NCBI RefSeq assembly: GCF_964204865.1
Contig: NC_135251.1
Location: forward strand, 11,532,001 to 11,596,000
Reading direction: 5' to 3'
Source: Styela clava
Lineage: Eukaryota > Chordata > Ascidiacea > Stolidobranchia > Styelidae
Length of the DNA stretch: 64,000 nucleotides
A program made the translations under genes and the position numbers. Shown here piece after piece: positions 47,651-60,427 of the stretch (positions are counted from its first letter, which is position 1; each line of letters begins with the position of its first letter). The notes beneath the pieces are model-generated. The model saw only the letters and a list, made by a program, of their open reading frames with translations. It was not told where the DNA came from and ran no database searches.

Positions 47651-50600
47651 TAGTAGTAATCTCCCGTGTTGGCAAAATTACATAGTCATAGATTAATAAC
47701 TTTGGTAATTCCCACCATTCCCAACTGTCTTACGCTGTAAATATCTGGTGGATATATTCGAAATGAATACAACACAACGCCGCATAGTGTATTACTTATT
47801 GAGGTTGGTAAGTTCGACAAAATTTTATGTTGTGAATGACTACAGTGCTTATATTCTGTAATGCTCAAATAATCAGAACCGAATTCGGTGCCATCGCCGT
47901 TACTGTATATAGTTCCTCTAAGCATTTGTCTTTTCCTCGAAATTAGTCCTACAACGAGTCGAAAAGTTCACAAAACATACTATGATATTCTAGAAATCAT
48001 TTGCATCTTTAATACTGAAAATAGAGTGAAGCGATTTGTATTTCCAATAACTATACATGAAAAGCACCAACAGGTTAGTAAAATGACTTATGAGTTCACT
48101 TCGTGTAACCAAGAATCGGGCGTTATTGGCTGTCTATGTTCAATGTGGAACATGTAAATGTCTTCATCCATCATTTCTTGAATGATGACGTTTGAATTTT
48201 GATCTGTTGACAATACAAACTCGATGACGTCAGAAAATTTGAACTGACGCCAATTTTCATTTTAAACTTGAAAACATGACAACGTAATTCAATTTGCTAT
48301 ATTTTAATTGCAATGAAATAATAATGTACTTAATAAGAATATATATATGGAAATGTAATTTACTGTTGAAAGGTAAATTAATATTGGTTCTGCGAAAAAC
48401 CAAATAAAATTTGTCATCATGGAGCATTTTAAAATAACCAATCAAGAGAATCTTAGAAAGAAAAGGAAAAAAAACAATATTGAAACCTTAATTGGACAAG
48501 CTTTAAACTATGATACTCTATCAAGCAAGGATAATAATGCGCGAAACATGCTCGGCTGAGCGAGTATACGTTTTCGCAGCGAATACAATTTAAGGTGCTA
48601 CAGACAAGATTGAAACTTTGAAATTTCAATTTTAAAACGAACAAATACTTTAATTTAAAACGAAAATGAATAACACCTTTCACACGTACATGAAGTTTTT
48701 TTGGTAATTAATATTTAATGTTGATCAAGCGATCAATAAAAAAATTAAAGTATATTAAAAAGATAGATAGATATTATAAAGATATTTTGTTTGAAACTTT
48801 CTCACGAATCAAAGAGAATAAAACGGACGCAATGAATGCTAATGGAATAAATACTCAGACACTTTAATAATACACAAAAACTTAATATTATGATGAAAAA
48901 AATATTTTACTAAAATTTTTGAACGATTTATTAGCCAGTTTTATAGTGTAAATATTATTGTAGCAAAATCGCGATAATACTGAAAACAAGGCCGGTGTGC
49001 TATATTACATTATCCACTCTTTCCGATTTCATACTAAAACCATTTGAAGATCATACCGTACGCTTTAAAATTTTGGACTTCTATTTTGGGAGTCAAATTA
49101 CAGAGATGATTTTTGAAAACAAAATAAAAATAGTTCAAATATGCAGCGATTTCACTTCAATCGAATCTGTATTAAAATTAATTTATAGTAATTCAATCAG
49201 GCAATAACGCAAGGTTCACATCCCAGTATTTGATTTCAAACAAAAAAACACTCATAGAAAATACTTCTTGTTGTTTAGATTAGCAAGGTTCATTTATACA
49301 TGCTTGGGATAGAAAATGTTTTCCGTGTTACGCGAGTTCGTACACTTGTGATAGTATTGAACTTTAATTCAGTATTTGTTCTATGTTTGCATAAAGGCAT
49401 GCAGTTAGGTATTATAGGCATTTTGGTTTGCTTAAAACAATAATCTTGTTGTGAAAATATTTCGGGTTTGAAAGACTGTTTTGATCAATTGAGTGCTGAG
49501 GTTGATCGAAAACACTACGCGGTTTAGGGTTAGGCTGTCTCGGTCATTTGAGTACAAGTTCATTGATTCAATAAAAACAAAGATAGGTTCCCTTTCTGCT
49601 CCATTGCAGAATTTTTAGAGCAACGTTTGAGGCGAAATAGGTGGAAATAAATTTGCTAATCACATTTCAGCGTGACAACTTCGTTTATTTAGGAAAATCT
49701 GAAAAATTCGATTTGCCAATTAAAGTTCAAAGTTCGTGGTCTTTTCCGCGTTATTAGGATCAAAGGCTGCAAAAGTTTACGGATCGGTCATGTTATCTGC
49801 TGTGTAAAGCGATGTTTATGCCAGTGTTTACGATGCCCTCATCATCACAGGACGCGGATAAAAGCAGCATTATGAGACTTTATAGTGTTTGTTTAAGTGA
49901 AAAATATTCTAGAACAGGTTGATTATTTCTGGTGACAGTATACAGTACTAAAAATCGTCTCATTCAAGGTTATTTCACGGTAATTTGAATACTGTACCAA
50001 GGTGCGGACATACGTACAGCAATAAAATCGTGAGAATTAGGGACAAAATTATTTTGAAATAGCGTTTCCCCACCTTATGATGATCGAAAACATTCCGATG
50101 TAAATTTATGTTATTGCCAAAATACTTTCACCGGAAATCTAATGGCCATTTTGATCACGAAATGTTTTTATGTCAAACTTGAGCCATCATTGAAAAATTT
50201 TTTTTTTGCGCAAAATCATTTGTGGTCGTGATCGATCGGTTACATAGATTGTGGGTACAGTACTTGGGTGCAAATAAAAGCACTTTTAATCTGATGTATC
50301 CCATAACGATCTCGGCACAGGTTTACAACTAAATTTTATGCGATCATAATAGGCGACTGTATTTACCACATATTCCATTAAAATTCTAAGGGGTATTGAC
50401 AAGTCGGGCATGAAAATTTGACCCTTCATGTCGCATTTTGATGAGATAAATAGAAAATGAAAATCTTTTGGTCGTCATGGGAGACGCCTCGGATGTTCTA
50501 CTAAATGCAAACGATCATAACAATCGAAAATTTTCAAGGAAGATTGTGGAAAAGCAATAAAGGAAGAGTAAACAAGGCTGTTATTTTGAGTTGCAGCGTC

Positions 50601-50714
50601 GGGCAGGCATTTGCACGATCGCTTGATTCAAACTGAATAATATTTGGCGTGATTGAAGCGTGATTGTTATTTAGTTATAAATAATTTGCTAAGTACTTTT
50701 ATAAGAAATTCTGC

Positions 50715-53541
50715 TTATTCTATGAAAGCAAAATCCGCAAGGATCGGATAATGATCGGACACATTCCCATGAATTTTATAAATATCAGTCAATATTTGTC
50801 CTTCGACAAGTCTCAATCCCCTGTAAAATATATGATCTACAGCGGCCCGTCGGTTTAGTAACGTAGAATTAGGGGGATCGGAAGAATTATCGAGGCATTC
50901 GCAAACACATTTACTGTCGTTTGACGGACAATTATCTTTGCAAATCGTATTCGATGTGTCATTCAAAGTCCTTCTTGACGGCCACAAAACACTTTTGAAT
51001 CCTAAATCGTTATCAAACCATATATCTAGCTCTGGCTCTGACGGATTGATATTAAAGTCTCCCATTACAATCACGGGATCTTCTCTTGGTAATTTTCGGA
51101 TATCATCGTGCAAAAACGACATTTGTTGTCGAGATAAATCAGACGATCTTTCACAAGTCCAGTTTTTGTAAACTGCATGCAAGGTGTAAAAATGGATTGT
51201 CTTGTTATGACGGCGCGTCACTAATCCACTTCCTAGCTCGATATCATTCGACTCTTGGCACAATGATTGGACATTACACGCCATTTTGGCCATGGTGTAA
51301 CTCGGAAGTTTTCGTTCGTCACCATTGGGCAATACACTGGCAGATTTGTCAATGATTTCCAAAGTAGACAACATTCCAACCTCAAATGCACCTTGCATAG
51401 GATTTACGATCTTTCCAGCACGTCTGCATGATTTTGAATTCTGCTGCAAATACCCAAAAGTGTCCTTTCCACCCCAATATGCTGGAAGCGTGTTAGCTTC
51501 TTGCAACGCCAAAATATTCGGGTTGTATTCATCCATGATTGTTGTGATAGAGTCGAGATTATTTCGACCGTTCATTTTGTTGCCAAGCAATATATTCCAA
51601 GTCATGACACGGAGGTCAAAATTGTTTTTATTATTTGCTTCGCAAACAGGTGCAGGTGCTGAAGCGTCGCATGAAATTTTATATTGGGTTGATTGATATT
51701 TTGAAATTCCCGCTGATATAAGAATAATGAATATGAACAGTGCTTGACTAGCTTTTTTATATTTTCTTATTTCCCAAAACTCCTTTCTGCTTTGGTCAGA
51801 AAAATTATTCGTTGGCTTTCGTTTTGAATCTGGCGATAAAAGTGGGCCGGTAGATGAAGATCTCAAGCGGTCGACGACATTGATTTTACCCTTTACAATG
51901 GGGCAAATTATTAATGGTAGAATGCCTAGAATAACTTCGATCCATGTTATGAGTCCTATTTTTCCATGCACAATGCTTGATAGTTGTGGATTGATGAACA
52001 TGATTTTCAAGACGTGAAGAATAAAGAAAACAAACCCGCTCATACCGACGAGGACTCCAGGCAGAGCAGACGTTGTTTTTCTTTTTCCGTTAGTTTGAAA
52101 TGTTTTGCACGTTGAAGTAAGATTTGAAGATGAGAATAAAACGATCCGAAATAACAGTGGAAATGAAAGGCATAACAGACAGGAACCGAATAAAAACGAA
52201 CTGTTTTTTGTGTAAAGAATGAGAGATGTCCCAACGATCAGTAAGATGATAATGAATCCATGCATTCCGATCTGGAAGATCCTATGTCGCGTTGCCTTGA
52301 AAGAAAATATGAGTATTATTTTTATTTCCTACAATCTTCATTAAAACAAATGAGGCAATGGAAGAGTTAACGTTTATTAAGGGTATGGTTTTACCCGGTC
52401 CTGCCAAACCGTTATTATTCCAATTCTACCTGGCCAATCTAGCGAGGTTTGAGAAGTTGTGTATGTGCAATGCCGAACCTGGAATATCCCGGTCCTGCAA
52501 GGCCTATGTCTCTCTCCAGACCTGTGAATTCCTAATTTGAATGTGTTTGCGCAGTAAACTCCTCACGCAGTCTGTGAGACGTTTTTTATGTTAAAGTTTT
52601 CAATTCTCTTATAGGTGAAAAATAATTTCGCAAAGCTGAATTTGTCAACGACTCATTACAACAAATCATCTGCTTCCGTTGTAATGAATTATTCAATTAT
52701 ATTATCATCATTTTAATCCCTAAATATGTCTTCATTGCAGTAATAAAGCGTAATTTGAATGATTCACGTCGGCTATTGGTCACAATCTAATGCCTTCGCA
52801 AAAACCCTTTCGAATCCCGATTTTTATGATCAAAGAAAATTATCTTTAACGAGTGGACTATGGAATGCTATTAAAAGCATTTCGTCTATTATCTTTGGTA
52901 TTAAAAAATTCAAACAGAAATGATTTTATATGAAAAAAGTGAAATAAATAGGTTCACAAAAATACCTGAAATTTTGAAGTGGAATTTTCGTCCGACTCTG
53001 TGTCTCTAAATTTTGATAAAGCCTCCACATCCACAAGAATGGCTGCAAGACAGCCCACAGCAAAGCTTGCCAATATGAGATTCCCGGATAAGTATGTGGG
53101 AATTTCTCCCCAGAGACACAAAACGTCGGGTGATGATAATATCCACAGCGAGAGTGACGAAAGAGATCCTATGGCGGTAGCAAGAATTATAGCGTAGAAA
53201 AATGCGTAACACTGCTGTGCTGCTACCGATATATTTGCATTATGAACATTGTGATCCGGGACAGACGCTACAATAGCATTATCCTTTATTGGACTTGGTA
53301 TTTGGTGATCGTTTGGATTCTGACAAAGAGTAGTGTCTTTCAATAGGTCGTCGTGTGCCTCTGGATATTTTTCATCGTATTGCAGTTTTGTCGATATTGA
53401 AAATTTATCTTTATCCAATTGGTCACTATCATTTGCGTTTGCTTTATAAAGCTGAACTTGTGCTTTGAAATAATTATCGTGGTTACCGTTACATTCTTTC
53501 GAGCTGTTGTCGATAGTCTTGGATGAAATTAGTTTTTCCAT
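50715..53541 (-). pseudogene. 5'-truncated copy of the membrane EEP gene
   Basis: Two exonic pieces equivalent to the unit 2 gene: the 3' part of the 5' exon (53541-52966, donor cag|gtattt) and the whole last exon (52295-50715). Joined in phase 0 they would encode 718 aa from the first Met, missing the first 238 or so residues and the first five membrane segments found in unit 2. Homology ends at 53555, a few codons upstream of this Met, inside the exon. The last exon keeps all EEP landmarks (TWNILLGNK, ALQEAN, GDFNINPSEPE, SDHYPI) with no stop or frameshift, and few residue changes relative to unit 2. With its 5' exon and promoter gone it is probably a recent non-processed pseudogene. Expression from a new start, or an assembly duplicate of an allele, are the alternatives. 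Confidence 0.75.
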
Positions 53542-53845
53542 TCCACCGGTAACCTTTACCGGTTAGGCAAGGTACATTGATGCCTAGGGGTCATCGTCAT
53601 TTTTATTTTAAACTATCGTTCATTGGACACGAAGTGGACATAACGATCGTTTCAAAATATTGTTGTTATTGTTATTTGTCTCCGTCTTCATTTTTGAAAA
53701 ATCGCTTTTCTCTTCGAATACTGGACCAATTGCTTTGAAATTTTCAGTGGTTAAAGATAAAATTTTTCTCCAGAAGTGTCCATATATTTGAGCATAGCTC
53801 TCTTGTTTTTAATTTATGAAGGATTTCCGGTTTGACGCCCTAATA

Positions 53846-54303
53846 CAGGGGTGGGCAACATACGGCCCGCGGGCCGGGTGCGGCCCGCGATGAAATTTTG
53901 ACCGGCCCGCTGACTGTATCCAACCACACTCTGTAATGTGGTCCGACGCATCATTCCTGAGAGTTGCCGATTGCTCTACTCTCACCGCACTGTCAGTGCG
54001 AGCTGGTGAAATACTCAACAAACAATTGCGTTAGCACACTTGTTAAACAAACAATATGAGGGCAAAGCAGAGAGCGTTGTAAACATTCCCCACTACTGTT
54101 ATCAGTTATATTTAGATTCTAAATATTTTAGAAGTTAGATTTTATATAAAGTTTTAGAATGAAATATCTCAAGAATTGTAAAGTTAACAGAGAGTGTCGA
54201 GCATTTAACAAAGATTGGATACCGAAGTATTTTCGTAATAATCCGGCCCGCAGAGGACTTCATTTTCCAACATCTGGCCCGCCTACTAGAGAAGTTGCCC
54301 CTG
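53846..54303. mobile_element. hAT-like element present only in unit 2
   Basis: A 458-bp element with termini CAGGGGTGGGCAAC and GTTGCCCCTG and an 8-bp target-site duplication differing at one base (ccctaata 53838-53845, ctctaata 54304-54311). Unit 1 is empty here (acgttccaatatactttt). A Met-initiated frame at 54159 on + (KVNRECRAFNKDWIPKYF) resembles the start of hAT transposases of the GTF2IRD2/EPM2AIP1 kind, then runs out. This marks an internally deleted element. Gccgcggccc-type words cluster near the left end. Confidence 0.88.
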
Positions 54304-54364
54304 CTCTAATATATACTTTTGACGTCGTTGTTGAAGAGGGGACTCATTGTCTAAATCAGGCCCT

Positions 54365-57300
54365 GGCTTTATGTCTAAGTCATGCGAATGATAGATTTCT
54401 TTGAAAATCAGCAATCTTAAGTATATATGATTGTTCAACAGCACATCTAAACTGCCAGCCATATAATAAGTTTTAGCTAAAATCGTGTACAAGAGTCCGA
54501 TTGTAATGCTATAGTATTACGTGAATATTGATCACGTTCGATGCAAACTCGCTTTTGGCACTCTTTTGTATTTGTGCGGCTTATACTTGTGTCTACCAGA
54601 TAACAATGCCGCGTCAAAGTATAACCTTTGCAGCCTAGAAAATAGAGCAAAACAGGAGCCACATTTAGTATTGCTGGTAACTAATGAGTGAAAGAGTAGC
54701 AATCTTCTGAACCTTTTACTTTTTATCATTTCTTTTACTCACAAAATAGTGCGAGATATCTACTGAGTTGTATACTGCAACTGCTAAGAAGATTTGGGCA
54801 GAGTGGTTATCACGATTACCTTGACAAGCATTGTTACCACTAATCCGTTATCTGACTGTTTGCAACACAAAATTATCTACTAACCATGCATGTTAAAAAT
54901 ATTTTGAAGTGGTGATCAGTATATGTGAAAATATGCAAGCGATGCAAATTAAGATACCAATCTGGCTTCAATACATCATCGTTGTGGTGTTGGTGTTTCT
55001 TCACAGTGTACTCATTAGATACACAAGGTACTGTGGTACTGCGTACTCCACCGTTTACGTGCCATTTTAATGTTTACTATGACAAGTCGTGGTGTTCTTA
55101 TGTTCAATATAGCCTGGAATCTGTATCCTGTTATTCTTCATAAAAATACTTTAAAATTTATTGCAATTATAATTAATGAAACAAAACGTAAGTAGTCGTA
55201 AACGTTTAAACCTTATCGATAGGGTATTTGACGTTTAATTTTGAACTATAAGTTTTTATACCTGTCAATTTTCATCGCAACTAATAATATTGTCATGAAT
55301 ATCAGATTGCCTGCTTTTGCTTAACTTATGCGTATGTGCTTTTGAATTTGAGCGTTTTCTCCGATTTATTTAATGATTTAGGTTTAAACTATTTTATATT
55401 CAAACTCCGAAGTATGATAACTCTTCATCATTATAACGCTACTAGCCCTGATATGCAACCACATGGTAGAACTAGAGAGCAAAGAAATCTTCGGGATACC
55501 GTATCGATGGAAACGTGAACCCAATTGACCGGGCAAACGTGAAAAACTATATTGAATTTCTATCCCATACAAAAAAATTGAAATAGTTAAGATTACCTGA
55601 TAACAAACCGCTCAACCGTGTAATTAGAATTACATCAGCCATTCTGCTTCTGATATTTTTGCAACGGTTAGTAGGCCTAGTTTGGATTTAACCTGGTATG
55701 CTTTATTTGTGGACATTGGGTTTTTAAGAAGATAGTCAAATTAGTAATCTGTAAAGAACCTGCACGTCAAATTTCCCAGCATATCATATCCTACAAATTG
55801 TAAAGCAGTTGGTTATTGCTAATATCTAGACGTATATAATTTAGCACTTTGTATCATAGTGTATGGAAATGTTAAAAATATTTTGACGAAAAAATTTTTG
55901 GGATCCAAATGGTTTTGCTGCAAGATAAAACAGTCGTTTGTGCTTTCTCTTTCGTCAATTCATATTTAACAAACAGCAGATTAACGTTGTTATTATATCT
56001 TAACATACAAATATCATATGCTCAGGGCCGATTTGACCGATTTTATCAAATTGGGCCCCGTCCTTTTCTGTATTATGAGGTACAAAGTCCTACTGGAAAT
56101 GTAAAATGAAAAGTGAAATAAACTTTCTCATAATATTTATTTGTCATGCATGATAAATTAAATTATCGTTATGTCGCCATTAACAATTAAATTCTTCTGT
56201 TCTGCTTTATTTCAGAAATTTAGATTAACATGTTATTAAATGTCAATTTTTTGGGTTTTTATGTATGTTTTTTTTATGAAATATGAAAACCCATCAATTT
56301 AACTATAAAGAGTAGGGGCCCCGCCATCGGATTTCGAAACGGGCCGCGCAATTCCTAGCACCGGCCATGCATATGCTACACAGGAAAAAGTCCTTATACG
56401 ACTCTCTTTAAATGCGCCAAATATTAAATTACAAAATTTGTTCCTGCTCCAGGATAAATGTTTTTTAGAGTATTCCGCAAGTTTCACATTCAAATATTTT
56501 ATAAATCAGTGTGTTGTCTTATTTTACCGAAACAAAAATCAGATCTATAAACGCATATCATAATAGCAACTTGACAGCTTATTTTAAAAGTAACTTGGCG
56601 TCGTTACTACTATATGATCATGCTGCATTTGCATTTCTATTATTATTATTGTTGGAGATTTGACCACCCGCTATGGAAGCTGTTATTATGTCACATTTAT
56701 TTGTCGTTTGCTTTAGACGTCACGGGGAAAACTATAATAGCCATAAAATAATCCATGAAAAGTTGGATACAATTATAACGGCTTAAATTTCACGCATGCG
56801 GCGTTGGTTAACGGCCATCCATTTTATGCGCAACGCACCGGAAAAATACACTTAGCCCCGAGTTAATCCCGATAACAATTTATCAATCAAACGCTGGTGA
56901 TGTTCATGATGACCTAACATATTGACTTCCAGATAGTTCGATCAGTGTGAGGTGATTTACATTTCAGAGAATGTGATGAGGTGAAAAGTAATAAAGCCTA
57001 AAAGTGTCATTAATTTGTATTCTGTGGCGTGGTAAGTGTGGCCTTGCGATTTAGACTGAGTCTCCCGTACGTGATGGAAATGTTTGTTTAATTAGGCCTG
57101 ATGAAATCCGTAAACTTAAGACGGTCGTTAAAATATAGTTTTCAATATAAGATTTCTGGAGATTTGCATCATCACGAATTCTTCGTATTGTTTAAAATTT
57201 AGCCAGCAGGGCTAGATTATCAAATTACTAGGGGAATAGCAAACTCTCTTTCCACGTAAGATCTTATGCTATTCCTATTTATTTCTATAATACTTCAATT

Positions 57301-60300
57301 ATAATATCTTGTTCAGGCAGCTTCATTGCAACGGACTTTTATGGAAGTAGACAAAAAGAAAGGACCACTTCAATACCCTATAGTAGTACTCTCCCGTGTT
57401 GGTAAAATTACATAGTCATATATTAATAACTTTGGTAATTCCCACCATCTCCAACTGTCGTACGCTGTGAATATCGGGTGGAGATATTCGAAATAAATAC
57501 AACACAACGTCGCATAGTGTATTACTTATTGAGGTTGGTAAGTTCGACAAAATTTTATGTTGTGAATGACTACAGTGCTTATATTCTGTAATGCTCAAAT
57601 AATCAGAATTCGGTGCCATCGGCGTTAATGTATATAGTTCCTTTAAGCATTTGTCTTTTCCTCGAAATTAGTCCTACAACGAGTCGAAAAGTTCACAAAA
57701 AATACTATGATATTCTAGAAATCATTTGCATCTTTAATACTGAAAATAGAGTGAAGCGATTTGTATTTCCAATAACTATACATGAAAAGCACCAACAGGT
57801 TAGTAAAACGACTTCAACGAGTTCACTTCGTGTAACCAAGAATCGAGCGTTATTGGCTGTCTATGTTCAATGTGGAACATGTAAATGTCTTCATCCGTCA
57901 TTTCTTGAACGATGACGTTTGAATTTTGATCTGTTGACAATACAAGCTCGATGACGTCAGAAAATTTGAACTGACGCCAATTTTCATTTTAAACTTGAAA
58001 ACATGACAACGTAATTCAATTTGCTATATTTTAATTGCAATGAAATAATAATGTACTTAATAAGAATATATATATGGAAATGTAATTTACTGTTGAAAGG
58101 TAAATTAATATTGGTTCTGCGAAAAACCAAATAAAATTTGTCATCATGGAGCATTTTAAAATAACCAATCAAGAGAATCTTAGAAAGAAAAGAAAAAAAA
58201 AACAATATTGAAACCTTAATTGGACAAGCTTTAAACTATGATACTCTATCAAGCAAGGATAATAATGCGCGAAACATGCTCGGCTGAGCGAGTATACGTT
58301 TTCGCAGCGAATACAATTTAAGGTGCTACAGACAAGATTGAAACTTTGAAATTTCAATTTTAAAACGAACAAATACTTTAATTTAAAACGAAAATGGATA
58401 ACACCTTTCACACGTACATGAAGTTATTTGGTAATTAATATTTAATGTTGATCAAGCGATCAATAAAAAAATTAAAGTATATTAAAAAGATAGATAGATA
58501 TTATAAAGATATTTTGTTTGAAACTTTCTCACGAATCAAAGAGAATAAAACGGAAGCAATGAATGCTAATGGAATAAATACTCAGACACTTTAATACACA
58601 AAAACTTAATATTATGATAAAAAAAAATATTTTACTGAAATTTTTGAACCATTTATTAGCCAGTTTTATAGTGTAAATATTATTGTAGCAAAATCGCGAT
58701 AATACTGAAAACAAGGCCGGTGTGCTATATTACATTATCCACTCTTTCCGATTTCATACTAAAACCAATTGAACATCATACCGTACGCTTTAAAATTTTG
58801 GACTTCTATTTTGGGAGTCAAATTACAGAGATGATTTTTGAAAACAAAATAAAAACAGTTCAAAGATGCAGCGATTTCACTTCAATCGAATCTGTATTAA
58901 AATTAATATATAGTAATTCAATCAGGCAATAACGCAAGGTTCACATCCCAGTATTTGATTTCAAACAAAAAAACACTCATAGAAAATACTTCTTGTTGTT
59001 TAGATTAGCAAGGTTCATTTATACATGCTTGGGATAGAAGATATTTTCCGTGTCACGCGAGTTCGTACACTTGTGATAGTATTGAACTTTATTTCAGTAT
59101 TTGTTCTATGTTTGCATAAAGGCATGTAGTTAGGTATTATAGGCATTTTGGTTTGCTTAAAACAATAACCTTGTTGTAAAAATATTTCGGTTTTGAAAGA
59201 CTGTTTTGATCAATTGTGTGCTGTGGTTAATCGAAAAGACTACGCGGTTTAGGGTTAGGCTGTCTCGGTCATTTGAGTACAAGTTCATGGATTCAATAAA
59301 AACAAAGATAGGTTCCCTTTCTGCTCCATTGCAGAATTTTCAGAGCAACGTTTGAGGCGAAATAGGTGGAAATAAATTTGCTAATCATATTCCAGCGTGA
59401 CAACTTCGTTTATTTACGAAAATCTGAAAAATTCGATTTGCCAATTAAAGTTCAAAGTTCGTGGTCTTTTCCGCGTTATTAGGATCAAAGGCTGCAAAAG
59501 TTAACGAATCGGTCATGTTATCTGCTGTGTAAAGCGATATTTATGCCAGTGTTTACGATGCCCTCATCATCACAGGACGCGGATAAAAGCAGCAGAGACT
59601 TTATAGTGTTTGTTTAAGTGAAAAATATTCTAGAACAGAACACGTTGATTATTTCTGGTGACAGTATACAGTACTAAAAATCGTCTCATTTAAGGTTGTT
59701 TCACGGTAATTTGAACACTGTACCAAGGTGCGGACATACGTACAGCAATAAAATCGTGATAATTAGGGACAAAATTATTTTGAAATAGCGTTTCCCCACC
59801 TTATGATGATCGAAAACATTCCGATGTAAATTTATGTTATTGCCAAAATACTTTCACCGGAAATCTAATGGCCATTTTGATCACGAAATGTTTTTTTGTC
59901 AAACTTGAGCCATCATTGAAAAATTTTGTTTTGTGCAAAATCATTTGTGGTCGTGATCGATCGGTTACATAGATTGTGGGTACAGTACTTGGGTGCAAAT
60001 AAAAGCACTTTTATCTGATGTATCCCATAACGATCTCGGCACAGGTTTACAACTAAATTTTATGCGATCATAATAGGCGACTGTATTTACCACCTATTCC
60101 ATTAAAATTCTAAGGGGTATTGACAAGTCGGGCATGGAAATTTTACCCTTCATGTCGCATTTTGATGAGATAAATAGAAAATGAAAATCTTTTGGTCGTC
60201 ATGGGAGACGCCTCGGATGTTCTACTAAATGCAAACGATCATAACAATCGAAAATTTTCAAGGAAGATTGTGGAAAAGCAATAAAGGAAGAGTAAACAAG

Positions 60301-60427
60301 GCTGTAATTTTGAGTTGCAGCGTCGGGCAGGCATTTGCACGATCGCTTGATTCAAACTGAATAATATTTGGCGTGATTCTTATTTAGTTATAAATAATTT
60401 GATAATTACTTTTATAAGAAATTCTGC
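54365..60427. other. Unit 2 noncoding stretch downstream of the EEP gene
   Basis: The counterpart of 44631-50714, without the 308-bp insertion. The only element recognised is the hAT-like copy at 56023-56369. No exon or RNA gene is supported. Confidence 0.5.
56023..56369. mobile_element. hAT-like element shared by both units (unit 2 copy)
   Basis: The equivalent of 45991-46330: termini CAGGGCCGAT and ACCGGCCATG and target-site duplication catatgct (56015-56022, 56370-56377). Confidence 0.85.

Larger units (their letters stand above)
44631..50714. other. Unit 1 noncoding stretch between MTase and EEP copies
   Basis: About 6 kb downstream of the truncated EEP gene copy. Apart from the hAT-like elements at 45991-46330 and 47343-47650, I see no gene. 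Several short frames are shared with unit 2 (for example 47888-48079 and 48995-49207). The differences between units change amino acids as often as not, or shift the frame, so I do not treat them as coding. Confidence 0.5.
42899..53555. repeat. Tandem duplication, unit 1
   Basis: About 10.66 kb that matches 53556-63273 in order and orientation, with roughly one to three differences per hundred bases by eye in the segments compared. Its right edge is the point in the EEP gene's 5' exon where homology to unit 2 stops (ggtaacct, then ttacc here but ccaat at 63274). Its left edge is inside the MITE 42887-43064. Unit 1 alone carries the insertions 43290-44622 and 47343-47650. Confidence 0.9.

Noticed and set aside
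47888-48079. Possible + strand exon starting MPSPLLYIVPLSICLF and ending at a donor-like gttagt, also present in unit 2
   Set aside because: Between the two units most differences in it change amino acids, there is no partner exon in phase, and no family is recognised.
48995-49207. Shared 70-codon + strand frame in both duplication units
   Set aside because: Short, AT-rich, several amino-acid changing differences between units and no recognisable domain; sharing follows from the duplication alone.
51325-51696. 123-codon + strand frame, repeated at 61038-61409
   Set aside because: Antisense to the EEP exon; the minus strand carries the catalytic motifs.
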